Of a stretch of DNA of 12,966 bases, positions 1 to 7,487 are shown piece by piece. The notes beneath the pieces were generated by a model. It worked only from the letters and a program-made list of their open reading frames with translations, ran no database searches and was not told the origin of the DNA. Source of the DNA: Arenicellales bacterium. Its GTDB lineage: Bacteria > Pseudomonadota > Gammaproteobacteria > Arenicellales > UBA868. A program made the position numbers and the translations under genes. Each line of letters starts with the position of its first letter. Within the stretch, counting starts at the first letter, position 1. Location: assembly GCA_028825345.1 (NCBI GenBank), contig JAPKAJ010000044.1, positions 1-12,966 on the forward strand. The letters run 5' to 3'.

Positions 1-43
1 GTGTGTGGGCCTCAATTTGTGCATTTTCACAGATAGATATGTG

Positions 44-72
44 TTGCAAACTTTTAAAATTGTAAATGTTAT
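44..72 (+). promoter_or_regulatory. Possible sigma70-type promoter for the hydrolase operon
   Basis: TTGCAA (44-49) and TGTTAT (67-72) are separated by 17 nt, each matching four of six consensus positions. They lie in an A+T-rich stretch about 100 nt upstream of the first hydrolase gene. The spacing is ideal but both hexamers are weak, so this is only a candidate. The rest of 1-174 holds no convincing gene; a leader of about 95 nt would separate a start near 79 from the GTG codon. Confidence 0.3.
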
Positions 73-174
73 CCGCTGTCAGAATTGCGTGACCATGCCG
101 ATGGTAAACAACATCTTTGCGGTTATGAAGAGCATCAAAATCACAGATGAGTCACACCAAAACTGGAGAATAAC

Positions 175-1575
175 GTGAGTCGCAGTGACGCTATTTCTGA
201 CATCGAGAGTTATTTTGACGACGGCGTCTTCAGGGCTGATCTGGCGCGCCGTGTAGCGATCCGCACGGAAAGTCCCATACCCGAACGTCGCCCGGAACTG
301 TATCGCTATCTGACGGAAGAAATGTCCCCTTATCTTGAGGATATGGGTTTCACGTCTGAGGTTTTTGATAATCCCCGTGAAGATGGCGGGCCGTTTCTCG
401 TGGCGCGGTACCACGAAAGCGACGGTTTGCCGACGGTCATGACCTATGGCCATGGTGATGTGGTCCGCGGTTATGATGATCAGTGGCGCGACGGCCTTAA
501 TCCTTGGCTGATCACCGAAGAAGGCGAGCGTTGGTATGGGCGCGGCACGGCTGATAATAAAGGTCAACACACGATTAATCTGGCGGCCATGAAAGCCGTT
601 CTCAAAGAACGCGGGCAGCTGGGTTTTAATGTCGTGGCCCTGATCGAAACCGGTGAGGAATGCGGATCACCCGGTCTCAATGAATTTTGTTCTTCTCATA
701 AGGAGTTGTTCGAGGCAGATGTTTTTATCGCCTCTGACGGACCGCGCCTGCAGCCGGACCAGCCGACGATCTTTATGGGATCGCGCGGGGTATTTAATTT
801 CACCATGACCCTCAATTTGCGCGACGGCGGCCACCATTCTGGTAACTGGGGCGGGCTTTTGGCTAATCCCGGAGTGATCCTGTCGCATGCTCTGGCGACA
901 ATCGTCGATGCCAAAGGGCAGATACTGGTAGACGGCTGGAAGGCAGCACCGATGACAAATGCGGTTCGCCAGGCGCTTGCTAAGTTGAACGTTGGTGGTG
1001 GCGACGGCGGCCCGGAAATCGATCCCAGCTGGGGTGAGCCGGGGCTGACAGCTGAGGAAAAGGTGTTCGGTTCCAACACCTTTGAGATTCTTGCATTCGA
1101 GACCGGCAACCCGCGTAATCCGGTTAACGCCGTGCCGCCGCGCGCCGTTGCCCACGGCCATATTCGCTTCGTCGCCGGATCTGATCCGAAAAACTTCCTG
1201 CCGGCTTTACGCAACCATCTTGATGAGCGCGGTTTCGAGATGATCGAGTTGGAAATTGAGCAAGATATTATGTATGCGACCCGCCTCGACCCGGACCATC
1301 CCTGGGCCCGCTGGGCGGTTAAATCCATCGAAGCGACAGCGATGCGCGATGTCGCGGTATTACCCAATCTTGGTGGGTCGCTGCCGAACGACGTGTTCGC
1401 CGAAGTTCTCGGCCTGCCGACCATCTGGGTGCCGCACTCTTATGCCGGATGCTCCCAGCATGCGCCGAACGAACACGTTCTGGCGCCGGTTTGCCGTGAC
1501 GCACTCAGAATTATGACTGGGCTTTGGTGGGATTTAGGCGCTGGGGATACCCCTGCGCTGGGAAGAACATTATGA
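175..1575 (+). CDS. M20 family metallopeptidase (dipeptidase/deacylase-like)
   Basis: A 466-residue cytoplasmic zinc hydrolase of the M20 family, which cleaves peptide or N-acyl amide bonds with two metal ions. The full ligand set is visible: H93 and D95 in the GHGDV motif, bridging D127 in GRGTADNKG, the general base and ligand pair E161-E162 in ETGEECGS, D188 in ASDG, and H429 in SQHAPNE. Residues about 200-320 form the usual inserted dimerisation domain. No signal peptide is seen. The GTG start is chosen because GGAG (165-168) sits 6 nt upstream and the protein then opens like its family. The stop overlaps the ATG of the following amidase (ATGA), so the two are probably translationally coupled. 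At 466 residues it belongs with the longer, CNDP/DapE/ArgE-like M20 proteins rather than the ~390-residue M20D group at 10898. The substrate is unknown: di- or tripeptide, or an acylated amino acid. Confidence 0.92.
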   Translation: MSRSDAISDIESYFDDGVFRADLARRVAIRTESPIPERRPELYRYLTEEMSPYLEDMGFTSEVFDNPREDGGPFLVARYHESDGLPTVMTYGHGDVVRGYDDQWRDGLNPWLITEEGERWYGRGTADNKGQHTINLAAMKAVLKERGQLGFNVVALIETGEECGSPGLNEFCSSHKELFEADVFIASDGPRLQPDQPTIFMGSRGVFNFTMTLNLRDGGHHSGNWGGLLANPGVILSHALATIVDAKGQILVDGWKAAPMTNAVRQALAKLNVGGGDGGPEIDPSWGEPGLTAEEKVFGSNTFEILAFETGNPRNPVNAVPPRAVAHGHIRFVAGSDPKNFLPALRNHLDERGFEMIELEIEQDIMYATRLDPDHPWARWAVKSIEATAMRDVAVLPNLGGSLPNDVFAEVLGLPTIWVPHSYAGCSQHAPNEHVLAPVCRDALRIMTGLWWDLGAGDTPALGRTL

Positions 1576-3011
1576 CCGAACTTTGCGATTTGGACGCCGT
1601 TGAATTGCGTCGGCGTATCGGCACCAAGGAGATTTCGCCGGTGGAGTTGCTGGAAAGCTGCATTCAGCGGACCGAAGATGTCGACGGCGCCGTCAACGCT
1701 ATGGTCACACGGTGTTATGACCGCGCCCGTGCCGAAGCCAAAATAGCCGAGCGCCGTGTTCTGCAGGGCGAGGATCTCGGCGTTTTGCACGGGTTACCCG
1801 TTGGCATTAAGGATCTGGAAGCGACGGAGGGTGTGCGCACCACTTCCGGATCAAAGCTTTTGGCCGATCATGTGCCGGAGGAGGACCAGTTGTCGGTCGC
1901 CAATACCCGCGCAGAAGGGGCGATTGTCATCGGCAAGACCAACACACCGGAATTTGGCACGGGAGCAAATACCCGCAACCTGGTGTTTGGCGTGACCGGT
2001 AATCCGTTTGATTCTGCCAAGACATGCGGTGGGTCGTCAGGCGGCTCGGCTGTCGCTTTGGCGACGGGAATGGCCCCGCTGGCCAGTGGCTCGGACTTCG
2101 GCGGCAGTTTGCGTACTCCGGCAGGTTTCTGTGGTGTCGCCGGTTTCAGGCCGTCACCGGGTGTCGTGCCGTCGGAAAAACGCCCGGTCGGACTGTCACC
2201 ATTTTCGGTGCTCGGTTCCATGGGCCGCACCATCAGCGATGCGGCGTTGTTGCTGTCGGCACAGGTTTCTATCGACCCCCGCGATCCGTTTTCTGTCGAT
2301 CTTGATCCCGCTCTACTTGACCCGTTAGCACCGGCTGATCTCGGGTCTGTGCGCGCAGCCATTTCTGTTGATCTGGGTAACGCGCCCATGTCCGCCGCCT
2401 ATCGGGATATTTTTAAGGCGCGATCGGGTATGTTCAGGAACGTATTTGCCGATGCCGAGGATCGTGATCCGGATTTCACTGACGTGCATACATGTTTCGA
2501 AGTCCTGCGCGGCGTCACTTATGTGGCGGCGCACGGTGAACGTGTTCGCAACCATCGCAACGACATCAGCCCCAATGTTGTAGATAACGTTGACCGGGGG
2601 CTGAAATATAATCTCGAAGATGTTGCGCAGGCACATCTTGACCAAACCAGGATCGCACGGGACTGGTTAGCACTTTTTGATGAGGTTGATGTGGTGATCT
2701 GTCCGGCGGCATCTGTGTCACCGTTTGCCCATGCCAATTGGTCAGTAAGTGAGATTGACGGACAGCAGATGGACACTTACATGCGCTGGCTGGCGATCAC
2801 CTATATGCCGACCATGGCCACCGCCTGTGGAGCCGTGTTGCCGTGCGGTGTCGATGATCAAGGCATGCCGTTCGGTATACAGGTGCTGGGTCCACCGGGT
2901 GCTGACCGCCATGTGCTGGAGGTTGCCCGCGCCCTTGAAATCGTGCTCGCCGCCAATCCGGAAACCGCACGTCCAGTGCCCGATCTTGCTAAATTAATAA
3001 AGACAACATGA
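1572..3011 (+). CDS. Amidase-signature family hydrolase
   Basis: A 479-residue amidase-signature enzyme, which hydrolyses carboxamides to acid plus ammonia or amine using a Ser-cisSer-Lys triad. The triad is visible: K80 in VGIKD, cis-Ser S155 in GGSSGGSA (153-160), and nucleophile S179 in DFGGSLRTPA. The 75- and 24-residue spacings equal those of the FAAH triad. Length is typical for stand-alone bacterial amidases. No gatB or gatC lies nearby, so a tRNA amidotransferase role (GatA) is unlikely. The ATG at 1572 is chosen: it overlaps the preceding M20 stop as ATGA, has GGAAG just upstream, and gives the usual N-terminus (MTELCDLDAVELRRRI). A GTG 16 codons earlier lies inside the M20 gene and adds non-family sequence. 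The 3' end again overlaps the next gene as ATGA. The acyl or amide substrate is not predictable, but coupling to two peptidases suggests it acts on the same compound. Confidence 0.92.
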   Translation: MTELCDLDAVELRRRIGTKEISPVELLESCIQRTEDVDGAVNAMVTRCYDRARAEAKIAERRVLQGEDLGVLHGLPVGIKDLEATEGVRTTSGSKLLADHVPEEDQLSVANTRAEGAIVIGKTNTPEFGTGANTRNLVFGVTGNPFDSAKTCGGSSGGSAVALATGMAPLASGSDFGGSLRTPAGFCGVAGFRPSPGVVPSEKRPVGLSPFSVLGSMGRTISDAALLLSAQVSIDPRDPFSVDLDPALLDPLAPADLGSVRAAISVDLGNAPMSAAYRDIFKARSGMFRNVFADAEDRDPDFTDVHTCFEVLRGVTYVAAHGERVRNHRNDISPNVVDNVDRGLKYNLEDVAQAHLDQTRIARDWLALFDEVDVVICPAASVSPFAHANWSVSEIDGQQMDTYMRWLAITYMPTMATACGAVLPCGVDDQGMPFGIQVLGPPGADRHVLEVARALEIVLAANPETARPVPDLAKLIKTT

Positions 3012-4489
3012 GAATTTTCACCGCCTGTCTTGGCACGGAAACCCATACCGGAGCCCCGTTACCGACCGATCTTAGCGGCTTTGAGAGCAGTCATCTGGTG
3101 CGCGGCGGCGATCACGGTGAGACAACACATATGTTCGGAGCGCCTCTGGTGTTATGGCGTGAACGCGCAGAGGCTAAGGGCTGGGAAGTTGTTGAAGGAC
3201 TATCTGCATTTGCCACCCCATCGGGACTGGTGGTGCGAAAAGTCTACGAAGACCTGCGCGACGAAATTCTTGAAAGCCTGCGTGCAGCCATGCCGGTTGA
3301 TGCGGTGTTTCTCAGCTTGCACGGGGCTATGGTGGCGGATGGTTACGACGATTGTGAGGAAGATACCCTGCGTAAAATCAGGGAGATCACCGGCCCGGAT
3401 ATTCCAATAGGCGCTGAGTACGATCTGCATTGCCATATCACCCGCCAGTTCCTGAGCGACCTGAACGCCCTGGTGATTTACAAGCAATACCCACATACCG
3501 ATTTTATCGCCCGCGCTGAGGAGCTGTGGCAGATTATGGAGGGCACTATCGAAGGCCAAATAAAGCCGAAGATCAGCGCTTTCGATTGCCGGATGATTGG
3601 TCTCTATCACACCACCCGTGAGCCGATGAGCTCATTCGTTGAACGCATGACCGAGCTTGAGAAGTCTGACCGGGTTTTGTCGATTTCACTTGGGCATGGT
3701 TTCCCCTGGGGTGACGTTCCGGCGGAAGGCACGCGGACGATTGTTGTCACCGATGATCGCCAGGAGCACGGCGATGCTTTAGCCGAAAAACTGGGGCGCG
3801 AGCTTTGGGATATACGCGATGAAATAACGCCGCGTTACCTCGATCTCGACGCCACCGTTGATGCGGCCATTGAGGAGCCAGACGGACCGGTGGTGATCGC
3901 TGATATGGCAGATAATCCGGGCGGTGGCGGTCCGGGTGACAGCACTTTCATCTTGGCTCAGTTGCTAGAGCGCGGTGTCACAAATGTTGCGGTCGGCGGT
4001 ATCTGGGACCCGGTGGCGGCGTCGATCTGCGTCGGTGCGGGTGTGGGGGCAAGGTTCCCCCTGCGTCTGGGCGGCAAGACCGGCCCGACGTCTGGCGACC
4101 CACTGGATCTTGAGGTCGAAGTTATCGGGGTGAAGCGCGATCATACGATCATCAGTCTTGGCGGCTCAATCCGTTATATGGGAGATGCCGCCTGGATACG
4201 TACCAACGGCATCGACATTATCGTGCATGAGGCGCGCTGCCAGAACACCATGCCGAATTTTTTCGAAAGTTTTGATCTCGACCCGACGCAATATAAAGTT
4301 TTGGTGGTCAAATCCATGCAACATTTTTACACCGGCTACGCGCCGCTGGCATCGAGGATCATCTATTGTGCGGCACCCGGCACCCTGACCTGGGATATGA
4401 GTGAAATCGCGCACCAGAAAATTGCCCGCCCAGTGTGGCCGATAGACCTCGACCCGTGGCGATCGAACGAAGGACGTCCCTGGGACTAA
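3008..4489 (+). CDS. M81 family metallopeptidase, MlrC-like
   Basis: A 493-residue member of the M81/MlrC family, whose founder opens the last linear peptide steps of microcystin breakdown in sphingomonads. The N-terminal metallopeptidase part runs to about residue 290 and carries SLHGAMVADGYDDCEED (103-119), D139-x-H141 in YDLHCH, and H163 in YPHTDF. The D-x-H plus H set, 22 residues apart, is the family's zinc site. A C-terminal MlrC_C domain begins near 292 with IADMADNPGGGGPGDS. No signal peptide is present, so it is probably cytoplasmic. The ATG overlaps the amidase stop (ATGA), making it the third coupled gene of the operon. Most bacterial M81 proteins occur without the other mlr genes, and none of mlrA, mlrB or mlrD is seen here, so microcystin itself should not be assumed as substrate. 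The family assignment is firm; the reaction is inferred. Confidence 0.9.
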   Translation: MRIFTACLGTETHTGAPLPTDLSGFESSHLVRGGDHGETTHMFGAPLVLWRERAEAKGWEVVEGLSAFATPSGLVVRKVYEDLRDEILESLRAAMPVDAVFLSLHGAMVADGYDDCEEDTLRKIREITGPDIPIGAEYDLHCHITRQFLSDLNALVIYKQYPHTDFIARAEELWQIMEGTIEGQIKPKISAFDCRMIGLYHTTREPMSSFVERMTELEKSDRVLSISLGHGFPWGDVPAEGTRTIVVTDDRQEHGDALAEKLGRELWDIRDEITPRYLDLDATVDAAIEEPDGPVVIADMADNPGGGGPGDSTFILAQLLERGVTNVAVGGIWDPVAASICVGAGVGARFPLRLGGKTGPTSGDPLDLEVEVIGVKRDHTIISLGGSIRYMGDAAWIRTNGIDIIVHEARCQNTMPNFFESFDLDPTQYKVLVVKSMQHFYTGYAPLASRIIYCAAPGTLTWDMSEIAHQKIARPVWPIDLDPWRSNEGRPWD

Positions 4490-4500
4490 GCAAACCCCGA

Positions 4501-4519
4501 GCAAATTGAACTAATTTGC
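4501..4519. terminator. Weak hairpin between convergent operons
   Basis: GCAAATT (4501-4507) and AATTTGC (4513-4519) form a 7-bp stem with a 5-nt loop in the 58-nt gap between the convergent MlrC-like and DppF-like genes. It could act on either strand, but it is A+T-rich and lacks a clear T-tract on both sides. It is offered only because convergent operons usually need a terminator here and no better one is seen. Confidence 0.22.
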
Positions 4520-4547
4520 AGCGACGTATTTGCGTTAGAACTATGGA

Positions 4548-5549
4548 TTAAGAATCCCGATTTTCCTCGACTGCATGGCAGGCAATCAGGCTATCTCCAT
4601 CGGTGCGTAATTCAGGCAATTCAGCGCGGCAACGTTTATTGGCGAGCGGGCAGCGGGGATGGAACGTGCAGCCGCTCGGCGGGTCAATGGGATTGGGTAC
4701 TTCTCCCTGAACAGGCGCTCTTTCGATCCCGGTCATATCCATGTCCGGAATGGTATCGAGCAACAGGCGGGTGTAGGGGTGTTTTGGAGCTTTGAACAAT
4801 CTGCCGGCTGTCGCCACTTCGCATAACCGGCCGAGATACATAACGCCGATTTTATCTGAAACATGATAGACAACAGCCAGATTGTGGCTAATGAACATGT
4901 ACGTCAGGCCTAAGCGGCGTTGCAGGTCCTCCATCAGGTTGAGAATTTGCGCCTGCACGGACACATCAAGTGCCGAGGTCGGCTCATCACAGACAAGGAA
5001 CTCTGGTTCGCTTGAAAGCGCTCTGGCAATGGAAATTCTCTGGCGCTGACCGCCTGAGAACTCATGCGGGAATTTGTCGCCATCGGCTGGCGAAAGGCCG
5101 ACCTGGGTCAGCAGTTGACCAACGCGGTCGCTGATTTCCTGTGTTGATGTGGCCAGTTTGAAAACACGGATAGGTTCAGAAACGATATCACGAACCCGCC
5201 AGCGCGGATTGAGGCTGGCATATGGATCCTGAAAGATCATCTGCCAGCGTCGACGAACTAAATCGGCATCCTTTTTTTGTATGGCGTCGTTAAGATTGAT
5301 GCCATCAAATATAATTTCACCACCCGATGGCTTATGCAGGCCGACAATCAGTTTGGCGACTGTCGATTTCCCACACCCTGATTCACCAACCAGCGAGAAG
5401 GTTTCGCCCTTGTTGATCGTAAATGAAAGGCCATCAACGGCTTTCAATATCTGTTTGGGCTGATTTTCGATAACCCGGGCCAGCCAGGGTTTCGAGACAT
5501 CAAAATGCTTGGCCAGATTGTTGACCTGGAGTAGCGCGTTCTCAGCCAT
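4548..5549 (-). CDS. dppF: Peptide ABC transporter ATP-binding protein (DppF/OppF-like)
   Basis: A 333-residue ATPase subunit of a Dpp/Opp-type importer, working at the inner face of the membrane as a heterodimer with the DppD-like partner. Walker A is GESGCGKST (55-63), the ABC signature FSGGQRQR (164-171), Walker B FLVCDE (184-189), and the H-loop H222 in ISHN. The C-terminal oligopeptide-transporter extension holds C294, C300, C307 and C324, the cysteine pattern that binds a [4Fe-4S] cluster in some OppD/DppD proteins. The ATG at 5549 gives the family start MAENALLQVNNLAKHF and overlaps the dppD-like stop by 8 nt. An ATG pair at 5567 would add six odd residues (MMGWRQ). It is the last gene of the importer operon. 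F rather than D is assigned from its position after the D-type ATPase and its longer N-terminal insert. Substrate may be di- or oligopeptide or another solute. Confidence 0.93.
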   Translation of the reverse strand: MAENALLQVNNLAKHFDVSKPWLARVIENQPKQILKAVDGLSFTINKGETFSLVGESGCGKSTVAKLIVGLHKPSGGEIIFDGINLNDAIQKKDADLVRRRWQMIFQDPYASLNPRWRVRDIVSEPIRVFKLATSTQEISDRVGQLLTQVGLSPADGDKFPHEFSGGQRQRISIARALSSEPEFLVCDEPTSALDVSVQAQILNLMEDLQRRLGLTYMFISHNLAVVYHVSDKIGVMYLGRLCEVATAGRLFKAPKHPYTRLLLDTIPDMDMTGIERAPVQGEVPNPIDPPSGCTFHPRCPLANKRCRAELPELRTDGDSLIACHAVEENRDS

Positions 5550-6519
5550 TTGCCGCCATCCCATCATATAACCAGCAAGCCGCCCGGCTGGCCCCGCCGG
5601 TGGCCATCAAATCAGGACGCTCGCTGAAGCACCTGTCGCTTGCATCGGGACAGCGGGGATTGAAGGCGCAGCCTTTTGGAATTTCGTTCAGCCGCGGCAT
5701 CGCCCCGTCAATTTGCTGAAGCACATCGACGTCGTGTCCAACCACAGGGATCGAGCCCATCAGCCCTTTTGTGTAGGGATGCTTGGCGTCCTTGATGACG
5801 TCCCGGACATTGCCAATCTCGGCTATGCGTCCGGCGTACATCACTGCAACCCGGTCCGCCGTTTCGGCAATAACGCCCATGTCATGGGTAATCAGCATCA
5901 CCGCCGTTTTGTGATCTTTGCACAGGCGTTTGATCAAGGCAATAATTTGCGCCTGTATGGAAACATCAAGTGCTGTGGTCGGTTCATCCGCAACAATCAG
6001 TTGCGGATTGGCGCACAAGGCGAGCGCAATAACAACCCGCTGACGCATGCCGCCGGAGAATTCATGTGGGTAGGAATCGATCCGCTTGTCCGCCGCCGGG
6101 ATGCCGACCTCATCGAGCAGTTCAATGGCCCGTTTGCGGGCCTGCTTCTCGGTCATATCCATATGCACCAGAATGGTTTCGGTCAGTTGTTTGGAGATGG
6201 TGTACAAGGGGTTGAGGCTGGTCAGGGGATCCTGAAAGATAGCGCCGATTTTTTTGCCGCGAATGCGCCGCATCTGTTCGTAGGGAAGATCATCAATGCG
6301 TTCGCCTTCGAGCAGGATTTCGCCCCCTGCAACCCGTCCGGGGGGCTCAAGCAGGCCGATGATCGAGGCACCGGTTAGCGATTTGCCGGCACCGGATTCG
6401 CCGACAACACCAAGCACTTCGCCGGGCTCGATCGAAAACGAAACGTCATCAATGGCCAGCAGCGTTCCGTGCCTGCCCGGGAATTCAACGCGAAGATTTC
6501 TGACTTCAAGCAGGCTCAT
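5542..6519 (-). CDS. dppD: Peptide ABC transporter ATP-binding protein (DppD/OppD-like)
   Basis: A 325-residue ATPase subunit pairing with the DppF-like protein to drive import through the B/C permeases. Walker A is GESGAGKS (40-47). FSGGMRQR is the signature, LIVADEPTTALD covers Walker B and the D-loop, and ITHD is the H-loop. The C-terminal extension has C284, C290, C297 and C315, the same C-x5-C-x6-C spacing as in DppF. The ATG at 6519 follows the permease C stop by 9 nt with no strong Shine-Dalgarno sequence, so its translation may depend on ribosomes finishing the upstream gene. The 3' end overlaps the next ATPase. All catalytic motifs are intact. Confidence 0.94.
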   Translation of the reverse strand: MSLLEVRNLRVEFPGRHGTLLAIDDVSFSIEPGEVLGVVGESGAGKSLTGASIIGLLEPPGRVAGGEILLEGERIDDLPYEQMRRIRGKKIGAIFQDPLTSLNPLYTISKQLTETILVHMDMTEKQARKRAIELLDEVGIPAADKRIDSYPHEFSGGMRQRVVIALALCANPQLIVADEPTTALDVSIQAQIIALIKRLCKDHKTAVMLITHDMGVIAETADRVAVMYAGRIAEIGNVRDVIKDAKHPYTKGLMGSIPVVGHDVDVLQQIDGAMPRLNEIPKGCAFNPRCPDASDRCFSERPDLMATGGASRAACWLYDGMAANG

Positions 6520-6528
6520 GCCATCGGC

Positions 6529-7473
6529 CTATCGAAGTTTGGGGTTAAGGGCATCACGAAGCCAGTCTCCCAACAAATTGACGGCCAGAACCAGAATAAC
6601 CAGGGCAATGCACGGGAACAGGGTGATCCACCATTCTCCGGAAAACAGATAGTTATTGCCGATCCGTATGAGCGTGCCAAGCGATGGTGTTGTTGGCGGT
6701 ACGCCGACGCCGAGAAATGACAGCGTGGCTTCGGTAATGACGGCCAATGCCAGCCCAAGGGTGGCGAACACGAGTATAGGCCCCATCACATTGGGCAGCA
6801 CATGACGGACCATGATCAAAACCGGGTGGACACCAATGACCCTCGCTGCGGCGACATATTCCTTGCCGCGTTCAACCATGACGGACCCGCGGGTGACCCG
6901 CGCATACTTCGGCCATTCAGAAACGCCAATGGCCAGGATCAGCACGTAAATGGCCATTTCAACCTGCATATTGCGGGGCAACAAAATGGCGACGACGCCG
7001 TTAATCATTAAGGCAATCAAAATGGCGGGGATCGCCAGTTGCACATCGGCCAGGCGCATGATTATGGTGTCTGTCCAGCCGCCCATGTAGCCGGCAAACA
7101 GCCCGGCAGTGACGCCGACAATTACCGAGAAGATGACAGCGGAAAATCCAACAATCAGCGAGACCCGGCTGCCAAACATGATGGTGGAGAGAATATCGCG
7201 CCCCTGATCGTCCGTGCCGAGTAGGAATTTTGACATTCCGTCTTCGATCCACACAGGCGGTGTCGAAGCTTCCATCAGATCTAAAGACGCCGGATCAAAC
7301 GGATTATGCGGCGCCAGCCAGGGGGCAAACCCGGCGCCGATGAAAAACAAAAGTGTGGCAATTGCCGAGACAACAACCACTGGATTTCGGGTGAAACTGT
7401 AAAACAAGTCGCTATCAATAATCCTGCTCCAAAGATCACGGGGGCGGGTGATGCCGAGTTGATTTTCAGCCAA
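6529..7473 (-). CDS. dppC: Peptide ABC transporter permease (DppC/OppC-like)
   Basis: A 314-residue inner-membrane subunit of the importer. The N-terminal OppC_N segment with its first membrane helix spans about 31-53. LLGTDDQGRD (84-93), a DppC hallmark, follows, then five more hydrophobic segments near 104-128, 140-165, 172-186, 230-255 and 282-302. The coupling (EAA) loop, which docks to the ATPases, is at about 205-228 (EYVAAARVIGV...LPN), and LSFLGVGVPP is at 251-260. The start is TTG (7471-7473), picked because AGGAG lies 8 nt upstream, partly formed by the dppB-like TAG stop, and because the protein then opens at the usual point before the OppC_N region. No in-frame ATG offers a better start. 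Confidence 0.92.
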   Translation of the reverse strand: MAENQLGITRPRDLWSRIIDSDLFYSFTRNPVVVVSAIATLLFFIGAGFAPWLAPHNPFDPASLDLMEASTPPVWIEDGMSKFLLGTDDQGRDILSTIMFGSRVSLIVGFSAVIFSVIVGVTAGLFAGYMGGWTDTIIMRLADVQLAIPAILIALMINGVVAILLPRNMQVEMAIYVLILAIGVSEWPKYARVTRGSVMVERGKEYVAAARVIGVHPVLIMVRHVLPNVMGPILVFATLGLALAVITEATLSFLGVGVPPTTPSLGTLIRIGNNYLFSGEWWITLFPCIALVILVLAVNLLGDWLRDALNPKLR

Positions 7474-7481
7474 AATTTATG

Positions 7482-7487
7482 CTCCTA
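7482..7487 (-). promoter_or_regulatory. Ribosome binding site overlapping a stop codon
   Basis: On the minus strand TAGGAG combines the dppB-like TAG stop (7485-7487) with the AGGAG Shine-Dalgarno sequence (7482-7486) of the dppC-like gene. Eight bases separate it from the TTG start. This site decides the otherwise ambiguous start of the permease C gene, and places terminating ribosomes of permease B directly on it. Confidence 0.7.

Noticed and set aside
79..570. Minus-strand open frame over the left promoter region and first M20 gene
   Set aside because: No ribosome site or family resemblance, and it overlaps a well-supported gene.
696..1424. Long minus-strand open frame opposite the first M20 gene
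   Set aside because: The plus strand has all M20 catalytic motifs; the antisense translation is Arg/Ser/Pro-rich with no recognisable family.
1524..1571. Upstream GTG start for the amidase
   Set aside because: It lies inside the M20 coding region, adds non-family residues, and the ATG at 1572 has the ATGA overlap and a ribosome site.
1572..3011. GatA subunit of tRNA amidotransferase
   Set aside because: No gatB or gatC nearby; location is in a catabolic operon between two peptidase genes.
5550..5567. Longer start (MMGWRQ) for the DppF-like ATPase
   Set aside because: The added residues do not fit the family N-terminus, and the ATG at 5549 does. It cannot be fully excluded.
5713..6378. 221-codon plus-strand open frame opposite the DppD-like gene
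   Set aside because: The opposite strand encodes a complete ATPase with Walker A/B and signature motifs; this frame is its antisense shadow.
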